From an uncultured Anaeromyxobacter sp. (GTDB lineage: Bacteria; Myxococcota; Myxococcia; Myxococcales; Anaeromyxobacteraceae): DNA of 51,173 bases. Within the stretch, counting starts at the first letter, position 1. The number at the start of each line of letters is the position of its first letter. The stretch lies in the NCBI GenBank assembly GCA_903855945.1, contig CAIOAK010000028.1, positions 1 through 51,173 of the forward strand, read 5' to 3'. The notes under the pieces are model-generated. The model worked only from the letters and a program-made list of their open reading frames with translations, had not been told where the DNA came from and did not search any database. Below are positions 16,392-24,997 of the stretch, piece by piece. Made by a program: the position numbers and the translations under genes.

Positions 16392-17251
16392 TCGACCTCG
16401 TCATGCTCCTCCACTCGGTCCTGTCGGCCGGGACCTACCTGGCCGCCAAGCGGGCGCTGGGGGAGCTCTCCCCGTTCGAGCTGGCGCTCGCCCGCTTCGC
16501 CCTCGCCGGGCTCGTCTACGGCGGGCTCATGCTGCTGCGCCCCCGGAAGATCGACCGGCGCGACCTCCTGCCTCTGGCCGTACTGGGATTCATCGCCATC
16601 CCGCTCAACCAGGGGTTCTTCCTCTTCGGCCTCTCCCTCACCTCTCCGGGCCACGCGGCGCTCCTCTACGCGATGTCGCCGGTCTTCGTCTTCCTGCTGG
16701 CGCTGCTCCGGCGCGAGGAGCGGTCGAGCCCCTGGAAGTCGTTCGGCATCGCCCTGGCCTTCGTCGGTGCGGCGGTCGTGCTGGGCGCGCGCGGCCAGCT
16801 CTCCGGCGGCGCGGGCGGCCCACGGGCGCTGCTCGGCGACCTGCTCATCCTGATCGCGGTGATCGCCTGGGCCGTCTACGTGGTGTGGGGGAAGCCCTAC
16901 GCCTTGCGGTACGGGGTGATCACGACCACCGGCGCCACCATCGTGGCGGGGAGCCTCCTCTACCTGCCGGTGGGGCTCTGGCTCTCCCGCGCGCAGAGCT
17001 TCCGTGCGCTCTCCCCCGTCGGATGGGGCGCCGTCGCCTACCTGATCGTGCTGACGAGCGTCGTCTCCTACCTCCTCTACTACTGGGCGCTCGCCCGCGA
17101 GGACGCGAGCCGGGTGGCCATCTGGTCCAACACCCAGCCGGTGCTCACCGCGATCCTCGCCTGGGCCCTCTACGGCGACGCGCTCACCCCGTCGTTCGTG
17201 GCCGGTGGCGTGCTCGTCATCCTGGGCGTGGCGATGACGCAGCGGGGCTGA
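16388..17251 (+). CDS. EamA/DMT-family transporter
   Basis: A 287-residue permease of the drug/metabolite transporter superfamily, with ten predicted helices in two EamA repeats (about 5-135 and 150-285). The second repeat ends with the typical SVVSYLLYYWALAREDASRVAIWSNTQPV block. TTG 16388 is preferred as start because it overlaps the queG stop (TTGA) and has GGGGG upstream; ATG 16403 is the alternative. The substrate is unknown. Confidence 0.8.
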   Translation: MIDLVMLLHSVLSAGTYLAAKRALGELSPFELALARFALAGLVYGGLMLLRPRKIDRRDLLPLAVLGFIAIPLNQGFFLFGLSLTSPGHAALLYAMSPVFVFLLALLRREERSSPWKSFGIALAFVGAAVVLGARGQLSGGAGGPRALLGDLLILIAVIAWAVYVVWGKPYALRYGVITTTGATIVAGSLLYLPVGLWLSRAQSFRALSPVGWGAVAYLIVLTSVVSYLLYYWALAREDASRVAIWSNTQPVLTAILAWALYGDALTPSFVAGGVLVILGVAMTQRG

Positions 17252-17274
17252 CGGCGCCCCGCTAACCTTCCGTC

Positions 17275-18180
17275 ATGATGCTCGTCGAGAGACTCGCAGC
17301 CGCACGTGGCGGCGCCGCAGTCGGACCCGTGGAGGAGCGCGGCATCCTGCGCCTCGCCGGGAAGGGGGCGCGCGACTTCCTCCACCGCATGTCCACACAG
17401 CACCTCTCCGCGCTGCCGGCGGACGGGAGCGCCTACGCCGCCTTCCTCGAGCCGAAGGGGCACATCCTCGGCGAGGGGCTCGTCGTGGCCCGTCCGGACG
17501 ACCTGCTGCTCCTCACGGAGCCCGGGGAGGTGCCGGTGCTCCTGCCGCACCTGCGCAAGTACCTCCTCGCCGCCCCGGTGAAGATCGACGACGTCTCGGG
17601 GGAGATCTGCGCCATGGCGGTGCTCGGGCCGTTGGGCGTCGAGCAGGCGACCGGCGTCGAGGGGGCGACGGTCGCCGCCACTCCGCGACGCGGGGTGAAG
17701 GGGGTGGAGGTGATCGGTCCCTCGGGCGTGCTCTCCGCCCTGCGGGAGCGGCTCCTCGCTGGGGGCGCATCCGACCTCTCGGCGGCCGACCTGGAGGTGC
17801 TGCGGATCGAGGAGGGGGTGGCCCGCTTCGGCGTGGACATGGATGGAGCGCGCCTGCCGATGGAGGCGGGTCTCACCCGCGACGCCATCCACTTCCAGAA
17901 GGGCTGCTACCCGGGGCAGGAGGTGGTCGCCCGCGCCACCTTCCGCGGTCATATCCAGCGGGGGCTCGTTCAGCTCGAACTCCCGGCCGGCGCCGGGCCG
18001 GGCACGCCGCTGTCGTCCGGCGGCGTCGAGGTCGGGCAGGTGGCGAGCGCCGCGGACACCACGCAGGGAAGGCTCGGCCTCGGCTACCTGCGCCGCGCCC
18101 TCTGGCGCGAGGGGGAGAGGCTCACCACCCCGGCTGGCGATGCGATCGTACGCAGGGTGCTGGTGAGCGAGCCGGGGTAG
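17275..18180 (+). CDS. ygfZ: YgfZ/GcvT-domain folate-dependent Fe-S cluster protein
   Basis: A 301-residue member of the YgfZ family, which uses folate and helps mature or repair certain iron-sulfur enzymes. The signature KGCYPGQE lies at about residues 207-214 with the conserved Cys, followed by ARATFRGHIQRGL. The N-terminal part is a GcvT-like folate-binding domain. Two adjacent ATGs (17275, 17278) could start it. It ends 7 nt from the convergent peroxiredoxin gene. Confidence 0.88.
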   Translation: MMLVERLAAARGGAAVGPVEERGILRLAGKGARDFLHRMSTQHLSALPADGSAYAAFLEPKGHILGEGLVVARPDDLLLLTEPGEVPVLLPHLRKYLLAAPVKIDDVSGEICAMAVLGPLGVEQATGVEGATVAATPRRGVKGVEVIGPSGVLSALRERLLAGGASDLSAADLEVLRIEEGVARFGVDMDGARLPMEAGLTRDAIHFQKGCYPGQEVVARATFRGHIQRGLVQLELPAGAGPGTPLSSGGVEVGQVASAADTTQGRLGLGYLRRALWREGERLTTPAGDAIVRRVLVSEPG

Positions 18181-18187
18181 GGCGCGG

Positions 18188-18679
18188 TCAGTGCTTCCCG
18201 ATGGGGCACGCCGCCACCGCCGTGGACGGATCGATGGCGTCGCCGCCGGTGACGATCTCCTTCACCAGCCCGTCCTGGCCGATCACGTAGGTGGCGCGGT
18301 TGGCGAGGCCGAGGATCGGGATCTTGCCCGGGTACTTCTCGGCGACATCCCCCTTCTCGTCCGACAGGAGCAGGAAGGGGAGGTGGAACTCGGACTTGAA
18401 CTTCGCGAGCTTCTCGATGGAGTCGGTGGAAACTCCCACTACCTCTGCGCCCTTCTTTTCCACCTCGGCATACCGGTCCCGGTACGCTTGGTTTTCCTTG
18501 TTTCAACCAGGGGTGAACGCCTTGGGGAAGAAGGCCAGGAGGACCGGACCCTTCGCGAGCAGCTTCGAGAGGGTGACCGGCTTTCCGTCGGTGCCGGGCA
18601 GTGTGAAGTCCGGCGCCTTGTCCCCCACCTTCAACGTCGCCGAGGCTCCGAGGAGCGCCGCCAGGATCGAGATGGGCAT
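18188..18679 (-). CDS. Peroxiredoxin (Bcp/AhpC-TSA type) with in-frame UGA, probable selenoprotein
   Basis: A 163-residue peroxiredoxin, read through one UGA at 18505-18503 (codon 59). The reading frame is continuous on both sides. Upstream is [16 protein letters not shown] and FFPKAFTPG; downstream [18 protein letters not shown] and VVGVSTDS. In the family the residue after PKAFTPG is the peroxidatic Cys, so the UGA sits exactly where Sec would act. A SECIS-like hairpin follows it. The last Cys (ACPIGKH, residue 158) could be the resolving one. Codons around the UGA show no frameshift. The N-terminus ([14 protein letters not shown]) looks like a short signal or anchor. It lies 32 nt downstream of htpX. 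If no Sec machinery exists in the genome, it would instead be a pseudogene. Confidence 0.85.
18468..18487 (-). promoter_or_regulatory. Bacterial SECIS-like hairpin after the UGA codon
   Basis: In the mRNA, 15 nt after the UGA, the arms GCGUACCG and CGGUAUGC pair over 8 bp (one G-U) around a GGAC loop. The loop starts 23 nt after the UGA with G in its first position. This fits the general description of bacterial SECIS elements: an apical loop about 16-37 nt downstream with a G among the first two loop bases. Confidence 0.75.
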
Positions 18680-18711
18680 GGGCTCTGGATAGCCGGGGGG
18701 GATGCCCCGCG

Positions 18712-19638
18712 CTACGTGAACCGCATCCCGCCGCGCATCTCCCGGAGCCGCTTCACCCGCTCCTCGATGGGGGGGTGGGTGGAGAGCATGCTGGCGATGG
18801 CGCCGCCGTGGAGCGGGTTCACGATGTAGAGGTGGGCCGTGGAGGGCGCGGCCCGCTCCATGGGCTGCTGCGTGTTGGCGCTCTCGAGCGCCAGAAGCGC
18901 CTGGGCGAGCGGCTCGGGGTCGCCGACCATGCGGGCCCCGGTGGCGTCGGCCGCGTACTCCCGCGAGCGGGAGACGGCGAGCTGGATGAGCATGGCCATG
19001 ATGGGCGCCAGGATGGCCCAGGCGAGCGCGCCGAAGACGTTGGTGTCGTGCCCCTCGCTGTCGCGGGAGCCGAGGCTGCCGAACATGCCGGCCCACTGGA
19101 TCATGTGGCCGAGCGACCCGATGAGCCCGGCCACGCCGGCGGCCACCGTGGCGATGAGGATGTCCCGGTTCTTCACGTGGGAGAGCTCGTGGGCGAGCAC
19201 CCCCTCGAGCTGCCTCCGGTCGAGGATGCGCAGGATGCCCTCGGTGACCGCGAGGGCGGCGTGCTCCGGGTTGCGCCCGGTGGCGAAGGCGTTGGGCGTC
19301 TCCGAGGGGATGAGGAAGATGCGCGGCATCGGCATCCCCTCCTTCCGGGTGAGACGCTCCACGATCTCGTAGACCTCGGGCAGCTGCTCGCGGGTCACCG
19401 GCTTGGCCCCGTTCATCGCCAGCGCGATGCGGTCGGAGAACCAGTACATGACGAAGTTCATCACCAGCCCGAGGCCGCCGAAGAGCAGCATCCCCTGGGC
19501 GCCGCCGAGCATGTTCCCGCCGATGGCGAGAAGGGCGATGAGCCCCGCCATGAGGGCGAAGGTCTTGAGGTAGCCGCTCGTCCCCGAGATCTTGGGGGCG
19601 GCGCCGCCGCGGGTCGGGGTGGGTTCGTTCCAGGCCAT
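18712..19638 (-). CDS. htpX: HtpX-like membrane M48 zinc metalloprotease
   Basis: A 308-residue membrane protease that degrades damaged membrane proteins. The N-terminal half has two helices (about 25-45 and 48-70). [14 protein letters not shown] is the HExxH zinc site, and [11 protein letters not shown] supplies the third ligand Glu. Two further helices lie between these motifs. [14 protein letters not shown] is the usual C-terminus. ATG 19638 starts MAWNEP; in-frame sequence upstream has no good start. Probably co-transcribed with the downstream peroxiredoxin, consistent with stress response. Confidence 0.92.
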   Translation of the reverse strand: MAWNEPTPTRGGAAPKISGTSGYLKTFALMAGLIALLAIGGNMLGGAQGMLLFGGLGLVMNFVMYWFSDRIALAMNGAKPVTREQLPEVYEIVERLTRKEGMPMPRIFLIPSETPNAFATGRNPEHAALAVTEGILRILDRRQLEGVLAHELSHVKNRDILIATVAAGVAGLIGSLGHMIQWAGMFGSLGSRDSEGHDTNVFGALAWAILAPIMAMLIQLAVSRSREYAADATGARMVGDPEPLAQALLALESANTQQPMERAAPSTAHLYIVNPLHGGAIASMLSTHPPIEERVKRLREMRGGMRFT

Positions 19639-19778
19639 GGCGTTCAATGTAACCACCGGCCCACCCCCGTCAATCCCGACCGGGAGGGGAGGGGAGGGAA
19701 TTCCCGAAGGGCGGCGAAGAGTTAGCGCCGGAAGCCGGTCCGTGGTACAGCCGGAACCGGTCGATATCGGAGGCGGGC

Positions 19779-21800
19779 ATGGCGGCGAAGGCGGGGAAGG
19801 CGGCGAGGTCGGACCGGGCGTCGGGGCAGCTGGAGCTCGTATCCGTGGAGGCGCCGTCCGCGCGCCCCGTCGGGAGGAAGGCGCCTGTCCGGCGTGCGGT
19901 GACCCGCGAGCCCGAGCCGGCACTTCCTCTCCCGGAGCCCCCCGAACCCGCCCCGGAGCCGGAGGCGCGCAAGCCCAAGCGGCGCTCCACCGCCGAGGAG
20001 ATGGCCACCCGCCAGCGGGAGATCTCCATCTCCGAGTTCTTCACCAAGAACCGGCACCTGCTCGGCTTCGACAACCCCTCCAAGGCGCTCCTCACCACCA
20101 TCAAGGAGGCGGTGGACAATTCGCTCGACGCCTGCGAGGAGGCCGGCATCCTCCCCGAGATCACCATCGAGGTGCGCGACCTGGGCTTCGAGGGCTCGGG
20201 CGAGCTCACCAAGGGGGAGGGGCGCTTCGTGGTGGCCGTGGAGGACAACGGCCCCGGCATCGTGAAGGCCCAGGCCCCCAAGATCTTCGGCAAGCTGCTC
20301 TACGGTTCCAAGTTCCACCGGCTGAAGCAGTCGCGCGGACAGCAGGGCATCGGCATCAGCGCCGCCGCCATGTACGGCCAGCTCACCACCGGACAGCCCA
20401 TCCGCGTGGTGTCGCGCACCGGAAAGGGCAAGCCGGCCCACTCCTTCGACATCCAGATCGACACCCGGAAGAACAGCCCGGTGGTCACCCGCGACGAGAC
20501 GCTCGAGGAGTGGGCGCCGGAGCACGGTACGCGGGTCGATCTGGAGATCGTCGCCAACTGGCAGGCCGGCCAGAAGTTCGTGAACCGCTACGTGGAGCAC
20601 ACCGCGCTCGCGAATCCCCACTGCACGGTCCACTACGTCCGGCCCAAGCAGGAGCGGCTCTCCTTCCCGCGGGCCACCAGCGAGCTTCCCAAGGAGGCGC
20701 TCGAGATCCGCCCCCACCCGCACGGCGTCGAGCTGGGCGCGCTCATGACCATGGCGGGGGATTCGAAGTCGCGCGACGTCCGCGGATTCCTCCAGTCGTC
20801 CTTCAGCCGGGTCTCCTCGCAGGTGTCGGGCGAGATCGTGAAGAACGCGGGGATGAAGGAGCGGGTGCGCCCCCGGGAGATCGCCGCCGACCGGGATCTC
20901 GCCGAGAAGCTCCACAAGGGCATCCAGGCCACGCGGATCATGGCGCCGCCCACCAACTGCCTCTCCCCCATCGGGGACGCGCTGATGCGGCAGGGGCTCG
21001 TCTCCTTCCTCTCCGTCATCGAGACCGACGGGCCGGAGGGGGAGGACGGCCAGCTCGACCTCGACCAGGCCGTCAAGCGGAAGGGCAAGGGGAAGGGCAA
21101 GGCGAAGGCCCCCGAACCCACGCCCGATCCGGCCGCCGAGGCCGAGGAGGGGGTCGAGAAGATCAAGGGGCACGAGTACTTCATCGCCACCGTCACCCGG
21201 CCCCCCCGGGTCTACCGCGGCAACCCCTTCCAGGTGGAGGTGGGCCTGGCCCACGGCGGAAGCTGGCCGGCCGACAAGCCGGTGGAGCTCTTCCGCTTCG
21301 CCAACCGGGTGCCGCTCCTCTTCCAGCGGAGCGCCTGCGGCATCACCGAGGCGGTGGTGAAGACCGACTGGCGGAACTACCTGCTCAGCCAGCCCAAGGG
21401 CTCGCTGCCGGTGGGCCCCATGGCGCTCCTCGTCCACATCGCGTCGGTCTGGGTTCCCTTCACGAGCGAGTCGAAGGAGGCGGTGGCCCACTACCCGGAG
21501 ATCATCCGGGAGATCCAGCTGGCGGCCCAGGAGTGCGGGCGCAAGCTGGCCGCCCACATCCGCAAGCGGCAGCACGCCGACTACCAGGCGCAGCGCCGAT
21601 CCATCTTCGAGCTCTACATCGAGGAGGTGGCCCTGGCCATCGGCCGGATCGTGGAGCGCAGCCCCGACCCCATCCGGCGGGAGTTCATGAAGGTGGCCGA
21701 GAAGGTGACCGAGGCCGACCTCGAGAGCCAGGACGCGAAGCTCGAGGAGGCAGCCGAGAAGACGTCGAAGCGCCCGCGGCGCTCCGAGGAGGACGAGTAG
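19779..21800 (+). CDS. top6B: DNA topoisomerase VI subunit B
   Basis: The 673-residue ATPase subunit of type IIB topoisomerase VI. GHKL ATP-binding motifs: EAVDNSLDA (E110, N114), VEDNGPGI (about 155-161) and GQQGIGISAAAMYG (about 187-200). The transducer domain follows, with FIATVTRPPRVYRGNPFQVEVG and a conserved RRSIFELYIEEV near the end. Two oddities are an Ala/Pro-rich N-terminal extension of about 75 residues and a Lys/Gly-rich insert (KRKGKGKGKAKAPEPTPDP) before the second part. GGAGG lies five bases before ATG 19779. Three bases separate it from the A-subunit gene. Topoisomerase VI is normal in archaea and plants but scattered in bacteria. Confidence 0.93.
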   Translation: MAAKAGKAARSDRASGQLELVSVEAPSARPVGRKAPVRRAVTREPEPALPLPEPPEPAPEPEARKPKRRSTAEEMATRQREISISEFFTKNRHLLGFDNPSKALLTTIKEAVDNSLDACEEAGILPEITIEVRDLGFEGSGELTKGEGRFVVAVEDNGPGIVKAQAPKIFGKLLYGSKFHRLKQSRGQQGIGISAAAMYGQLTTGQPIRVVSRTGKGKPAHSFDIQIDTRKNSPVVTRDETLEEWAPEHGTRVDLEIVANWQAGQKFVNRYVEHTALANPHCTVHYVRPKQERLSFPRATSELPKEALEIRPHPHGVELGALMTMAGDSKSRDVRGFLQSSFSRVSSQVSGEIVKNAGMKERVRPREIAADRDLAEKLHKGIQATRIMAPPTNCLSPIGDALMRQGLVSFLSVIETDGPEGEDGQLDLDQAVKRKGKGKGKAKAPEPTPDPAAEAEEGVEKIKGHEYFIATVTRPPRVYRGNPFQVEVGLAHGGSWPADKPVELFRFANRVPLLFQRSACGITEAVVKTDWRNYLLSQPKGSLPVGPMALLVHIASVWVPFTSESKEAVAHYPEIIREIQLAAQECGRKLAAHIRKRQHADYQAQRRSIFELYIEEVALAIGRIVERSPDPIRREFMKVAEKVTEADLESQDAKLEEAAEKTSKRPRRSEEDE

Positions 21801-21803
21801 CCC

Positions 21804-22907
21804 ATGGCGCGCAGGGATCCGGTCGCGAAGAGGACGGTGGCGAAGATCGAGAAGCTCGCCGAGTCGGTGCTCCGCAGCGTGAAGGGGGGCGGCAACCCCT
21901 TCGTGGAGATCCCGGTGCGCAGCCTCGCCAACGTGAGGTTCAACGAGAAGAAGCGGGTGGTGGAGCTCGGGGGGCAGCGGCAGAAGCGCTACTTCTTCAA
22001 CGTGTCGATGGCCAAGAAGTTCATGCAGACCTTCCTGGTCTCCGACGCCTGCAAGGAGCTGGTCGAGTCCGGGAAGACCACCAGCATCCGCGACCTCTAC
22101 TACATCACCAAGCACTCCATCGGCGACACGAAGCAGAACACCTTCGAGGAGCAGGACGAGTCGGATCCCATCATCGAGGACCTGGAGGTCGCGCTCGACA
22201 CGCTCCGGGAGGAGCTGCACCTCTTCGCCTCGCGCAAGGGGACCATGGTCGGCCCCATCACCATCCGCGACTCGGGCGACACCATCGACCTGAGGCGCAT
22301 GGGTTCGGGCGGCTGGGGAGTCCCCTCCATCGTGGAGGAGAACGTCATCCAGTTCGTTCGCCACGAGGCGAAGTACGTGCTGCTCGTGGAGAAGGACGCG
22401 GTCTGGAGCCGCTTCAACGAGGACAAGTTCTGGAAGCGGCAGAACGCCATCATCATCCACGGGGGAGGGCAGCCGCCCCGCGGGGTGCGGCGGCTCGTGC
22501 AGCGCCTCCACCGGGAACTTTCACTGCCAGTGTACGTCCTGGTGGACAACGACCCCTGGGGCTTCTACATCTACTCCGTGGTGAAGCAGGGCTCCATCAA
22601 CCTGGCCTTCGAGTCGATGCGCATGGCCGTGCCCGACGCCCGATTCATCGGCCTCTCGTCCTTCGACAAGATGACCTACAAGCTCCCCTCCAACGTGGCC
22701 ATCAGGATGGACGACGGCGACGTGGCCCGGGCCAGGCAGATGCTCGCCTACCCGTGGTTCCAGGCCAAGCAGTGGCAGGCCGAGATCCAGGAGATGGTGC
22801 GGTCGGGCGTGAAGTACGAGCTCGAGGCGCTCTCCCGGCGCGGCATCTCCTTCATCACCGAGGAGTACCTCCCCACCAAGCTGCGGGAGAAGGACTGGAT
22901 CGCCTGA
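21804..22907 (+). CDS. top6A: DNA topoisomerase VI subunit A (Spo11-like)
   Basis: The 367-residue DNA-cleaving subunit. SIRDLYYITKHS carries the catalytic Tyr (about Y100, within the 5Y-CAP winged helix). The TOPRIM domain has VEKDAVW (E196) and VDNDPWGFYIYS (D248, D250), the metal-binding residues. Length is normal for the family and nothing key is missing. With the adjacent B subunit it forms an A2B2 enzyme that relaxes and decatenates DNA. Cotranscribed with top6B. Confidence 0.94.
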   Translation: MARRDPVAKRTVAKIEKLAESVLRSVKGGGNPFVEIPVRSLANVRFNEKKRVVELGGQRQKRYFFNVSMAKKFMQTFLVSDACKELVESGKTTSIRDLYYITKHSIGDTKQNTFEEQDESDPIIEDLEVALDTLREELHLFASRKGTMVGPITIRDSGDTIDLRRMGSGGWGVPSIVEENVIQFVRHEAKYVLLVEKDAVWSRFNEDKFWKRQNAIIIHGGGQPPRGVRRLVQRLHRELSLPVYVLVDNDPWGFYIYSVVKQGSINLAFESMRMAVPDARFIGLSSFDKMTYKLPSNVAIRMDDGDVARARQMLAYPWFQAKQWQAEIQEMVRSGVKYELEALSRRGISFITEEYLPTKLREKDWIA

Positions 22908-22910
22908 AAA

Positions 22911-22938
22911 TGGACGGGCGGCCGGGTCGGACTACACT
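22911..22938 (+). promoter_or_regulatory. Candidate promoter of the small basic protein gene
   Basis: TGGACG (22911-22916) and TACACT (22933-22938) are 16 nt apart, each matching four of six consensus bases. They lie right after the top6A stop and 25 nt before the ATG. The small gene could also be expressed from the top6 message. Confidence 0.4.
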
Positions 22939-22963
22939 GCCCTGCACCGGAGGAGGAACGAAA

Positions 22964-23110
22964 ATGGCCAACCTGTCGAACAAGCTGGGCACGTCGAACC
23001 GTACCAAGCGCAAGGTGAAGAACCGCAGCAAGGTGAAGCGCGTCGCCGCGAAGCGGGCCGCCGTCCGCTCCACCAAGCGGAAGCGCCGCGCCAAGAAGTC
23101 GCCTCGCTAG
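22964..23110 (+). CDS. Small extremely basic protein (48 aa), possible nucleic-acid binder
   Basis: MANLSNKLGTSNRTKRK begins a 48-residue protein with 11 Lys and 10 Arg (21 of 48) and no acidic residues that I can see. A strong ribosome-binding site, GGAGGAGG, lies seven bases before the ATG, which argues for real and strong expression. It is not a ribosomal protein I recognise; by composition it may be a nucleoid or RNA-binding protein. The gene follows top6BA by 56 nt. Its TAG stop overlaps the TAG of the convergent exonuclease gene in a CTAG palindrome. Confidence 0.72.
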   Translation: MANLSNKLGTSNRTKRKVKNRSKVKRVAAKRAAVRSTKRKRRAKKSPR

Positions 23111-23910
23111 GCGACGCCCCGCAGCACCGGCGTCAGCCGCTCCATCCAGCCCTCGAGCAGCCGCGCCTCGGCCGCGGGAAGGCCCCGTTGCGCGATGGCG
23201 GGCAGGTCCTCGCGGACCGAGGCCACGCTGGCCTCGTAGCCCGGGCGCGTGAGGCTTCCCTCCACCAGGCGGTAGCGCAGGAAGAGCAGCCAGGTCTGGA
23301 CCACGTCGGTCATGCAGTAGGCCGCGATGCGATCGAGTCCGCCGGCGGCGTAGAGCGCCTGCACGTCCGGGCCGGCCACTCCCTCCTTGCCGGGGAGGCC
23401 GATCAGCTTGGCGTAGAGGTCGAGCGGCGCGGCCGGCGCGGCGCGGCCGTTGGAGAGCAGGTCGATGAGGTCGAGGTGCTCCTCGGTCCCCTCGGCCCGG
23501 CCGCCCTGGAACCAGCGCGGGGCGGGAACCCCCAGCTTGAGCGACCGGAGCTCCAGCACCGGCAGGTCGAATCCGCGCCCGTGGAATGAGACCACGGTGT
23601 GCCCGGAGATGCGCTGCCAGGTGCGGCGCAGGAAGGCGGCCTCGTCGTCGGCGCGGTCGGTCCAGGCGGTGGCGTCCACCACCCGGACGACCCCGTCCCG
23701 CTCCTCGGCCTCGAGGGTGCAGGCGGCGACGGGCCGGTGGTAGGGGATGGGGAGGAAGTCGGTGCGGCCGCCGCTGCGGGAGCGCCGCTCGTCGAGCAGG
23801 CGCCGGAGCGCCTCCGGATAGGGGCGGTCCGGCTCCCCGTCCACCGCGGCCACCAGCCCCTCGTCGGGGACGGTCTCGAGGTCGAGGGTGAGGAATCGGC
23901 GCGGCGTCAC
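23107..23910 (-). CDS. Predicted 3'-5' exonuclease (PolB-like, DnaQ fold)
   Basis: A 267-residue protein of the predicted PolB-like exonuclease family. LTLDLETVPD is Exo I with the D-x-E metal ligands; SFHGRGFDLPVL is Exo II with its Asp; AAYCMTDVVQTW is Exo III with Y-x3-D. No polymerase domain follows. GTG 23910 is chosen because homologous proteins begin just before the FLTLDLET strand; ATG 23958 would add 16 residues of unlikely sequence. DNA or RNA end trimming is expected. Confidence 0.82.
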   Translation of the reverse strand: MTPRRFLTLDLETVPDEGLVAAVDGEPDRPYPEALRRLLDERRSRSGGRTDFLPIPYHRPVAACTLEAEERDGVVRVVDATAWTDRADDEAAFLRRTWQRISGHTVVSFHGRGFDLPVLELRSLKLGVPAPRWFQGGRAEGTEEHLDLIDLLSNGRAAPAAPLDLYAKLIGLPGKEGVAGPDVQALYAAGGLDRIAAYCMTDVVQTWLLFLRYRLVEGSLTRPGYEASVASVREDLPAIAQRGLPAAEARLLEGWMERLTPVLRGVA

Positions 23911-24042
23911 GGGAGGGACGATACGGGGGCGGTCTGACAGCCCTGCCCATCCCCCCAACGGGTTCGTTCACTCCGTGTGACCCATGAGGGGTCTTTCGGC
24001 CGCCGCCGGGCAGGCGCATGAGGAAGGAGGAGGAAAAACGTC

Positions 24043-24621
24043 ATGACCATGGTGGACTCGCGCGCGGCGGTGGCCGGCGAGCTGAAGAAGGCGTGGGGCT
24101 GGCTCCTGGCCTGGGGGATCATGCTCATCCTCCTGGGCGTGATCGGGCTCGGCTACGAGTTCGCCGTGTCGGTGGTGACCACGGTCTTCGTCGGCGGGCT
24201 GATGGTGGCCTACGGCGTGATGGAGGTGGTCCACGCCTTCCGTCACAAGCTCTGGTCCGGGTTCTTCCTGTTCCTCTTCGGGGGCTGCCTCTCCATCGTC
24301 GCCGGCGGGGTGATCTGGGCGCGTCCGCTCGCGGGGATGGAGGTGCTGACGCTGCTCGTGGCCGCCTACTTCCTCGTGCTGGGCGTCTTCCGCGTGGTGG
24401 GCACGGTGAGCAGCCGCCACCCGGGCTGGGGCTGGGGCCTCTTCAACGGCGCCATCTCGGTGCTGCTCGGGCTGCTCATCTGGAACGGCTGGCCGGCCTC
24501 GTCCCTCTACATCATCGGCATGTTCGTCGCGATCGACATGATCTTCCAGGGCTGGAACTACGTGATGCTGTCGGTGGTCGCGCGGCGGGGCGCGGCGATC
24601 GTCGCGCCGGCGGGGGCCTGA
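24043..24621 (+). CDS. HdeD-like DUF308 membrane protein
   Basis: A 192-residue integral membrane protein with six predicted helices arranged as DUF308 repeats (WLLAWGIMLILLGVIGL, then FFLFLFGGCLSIVAGG). E. coli HdeD helps acid resistance at high cell density; the role here is unknown. An AGGAAGGAGGAGG stretch gives an excellent ribosome-binding site. Followed one base later by the DUF360 gene, so the two form an operon. Confidence 0.82.
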   Translation: MTMVDSRAAVAGELKKAWGWLLAWGIMLILLGVIGLGYEFAVSVVTTVFVGGLMVAYGVMEVVHAFRHKLWSGFFLFLFGGCLSIVAGGVIWARPLAGMEVLTLLVAAYFLVLGVFRVVGTVSSRHPGWGWGLFNGAISVLLGLLIWNGWPASSLYIIGMFVAIDMIFQGWNYVMLSVVARRGAAIVAPAGA

Positions 24622-24622
24622 C

Positions 24623-24982
24623 ATGCAATTCGTCCTTCGGATCCTCCTGAACGCCGCCGCCCTCTGGGCCGCGGTCCGCATGGTCCCGGGCATCACCTAC
24701 GAAGGGGGCTGGGGCGGCTTCCTCGGCGTGGCGCTGGTCTTCGGCATCGTGAACGCGGTGGTGAAGCCGGTGCTCACCTTCTTCTCCTTCCCGTTCATCC
24801 TGCTCACCCTGGGACTCTTCCTCTTCGTGGTGAACGGGCTCGCCCTCTACGCCACCTCGGGGCTCTCCCGGACGCTCGGCCTGGGCTTCCGGGTGAGCGA
24901 CTTCACCTCCGCCTTCCTGGGCGCGCTGGTCGTCTCCGCCGTGAACCTGGTGCTCTCCTGGTTCCTGGGGCGCCCGGGCTAG
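24623..24982 (+). CDS. DUF360 / phage-holin-4-like membrane protein (YvlD type)
   Basis: A 119-residue protein with four predicted helices. GIVNAVVKPVLTFFSFPF and LGLFLFVVNGLALY are the family signature. YvlD-type proteins are chromosomal membrane proteins linked to envelope stress, not phage genes. Translationally linked to the HdeD-like gene. It ends 15 nt from the convergent peroxidase gene. Confidence 0.85.
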   Translation: MQFVLRILLNAAALWAAVRMVPGITYEGGWGGFLGVALVFGIVNAVVKPVLTFFSFPFILLTLGLFLFVVNGLALYATSGLSRTLGLGFRVSDFTSAFLGALVVSAVNLVLSWFLGRPG

Positions 24983-24997
24983 AGCCTCGCCCCGGCG

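Noticed and set aside
18188-18679. Peroxiredoxin as a simple nonsense-mutated pseudogene
   Set aside because: The stop is UGA at the catalytic Cys position, the frame is otherwise intact, and a SECIS-like hairpin follows; Sec decoding explains it better, though not yet proven.
19592-23110. Plus-strand ORF of 1172 codons across the topoisomerase VI genes
   Set aside because: Wrong frame through top6B and top6A; only its last 49 codons are the real small basic gene.
24623-24982. Phage holin
   Set aside because: The phage-holin-4 family name is historical; there are no phage genes around it and it pairs with an HdeD-like gene.
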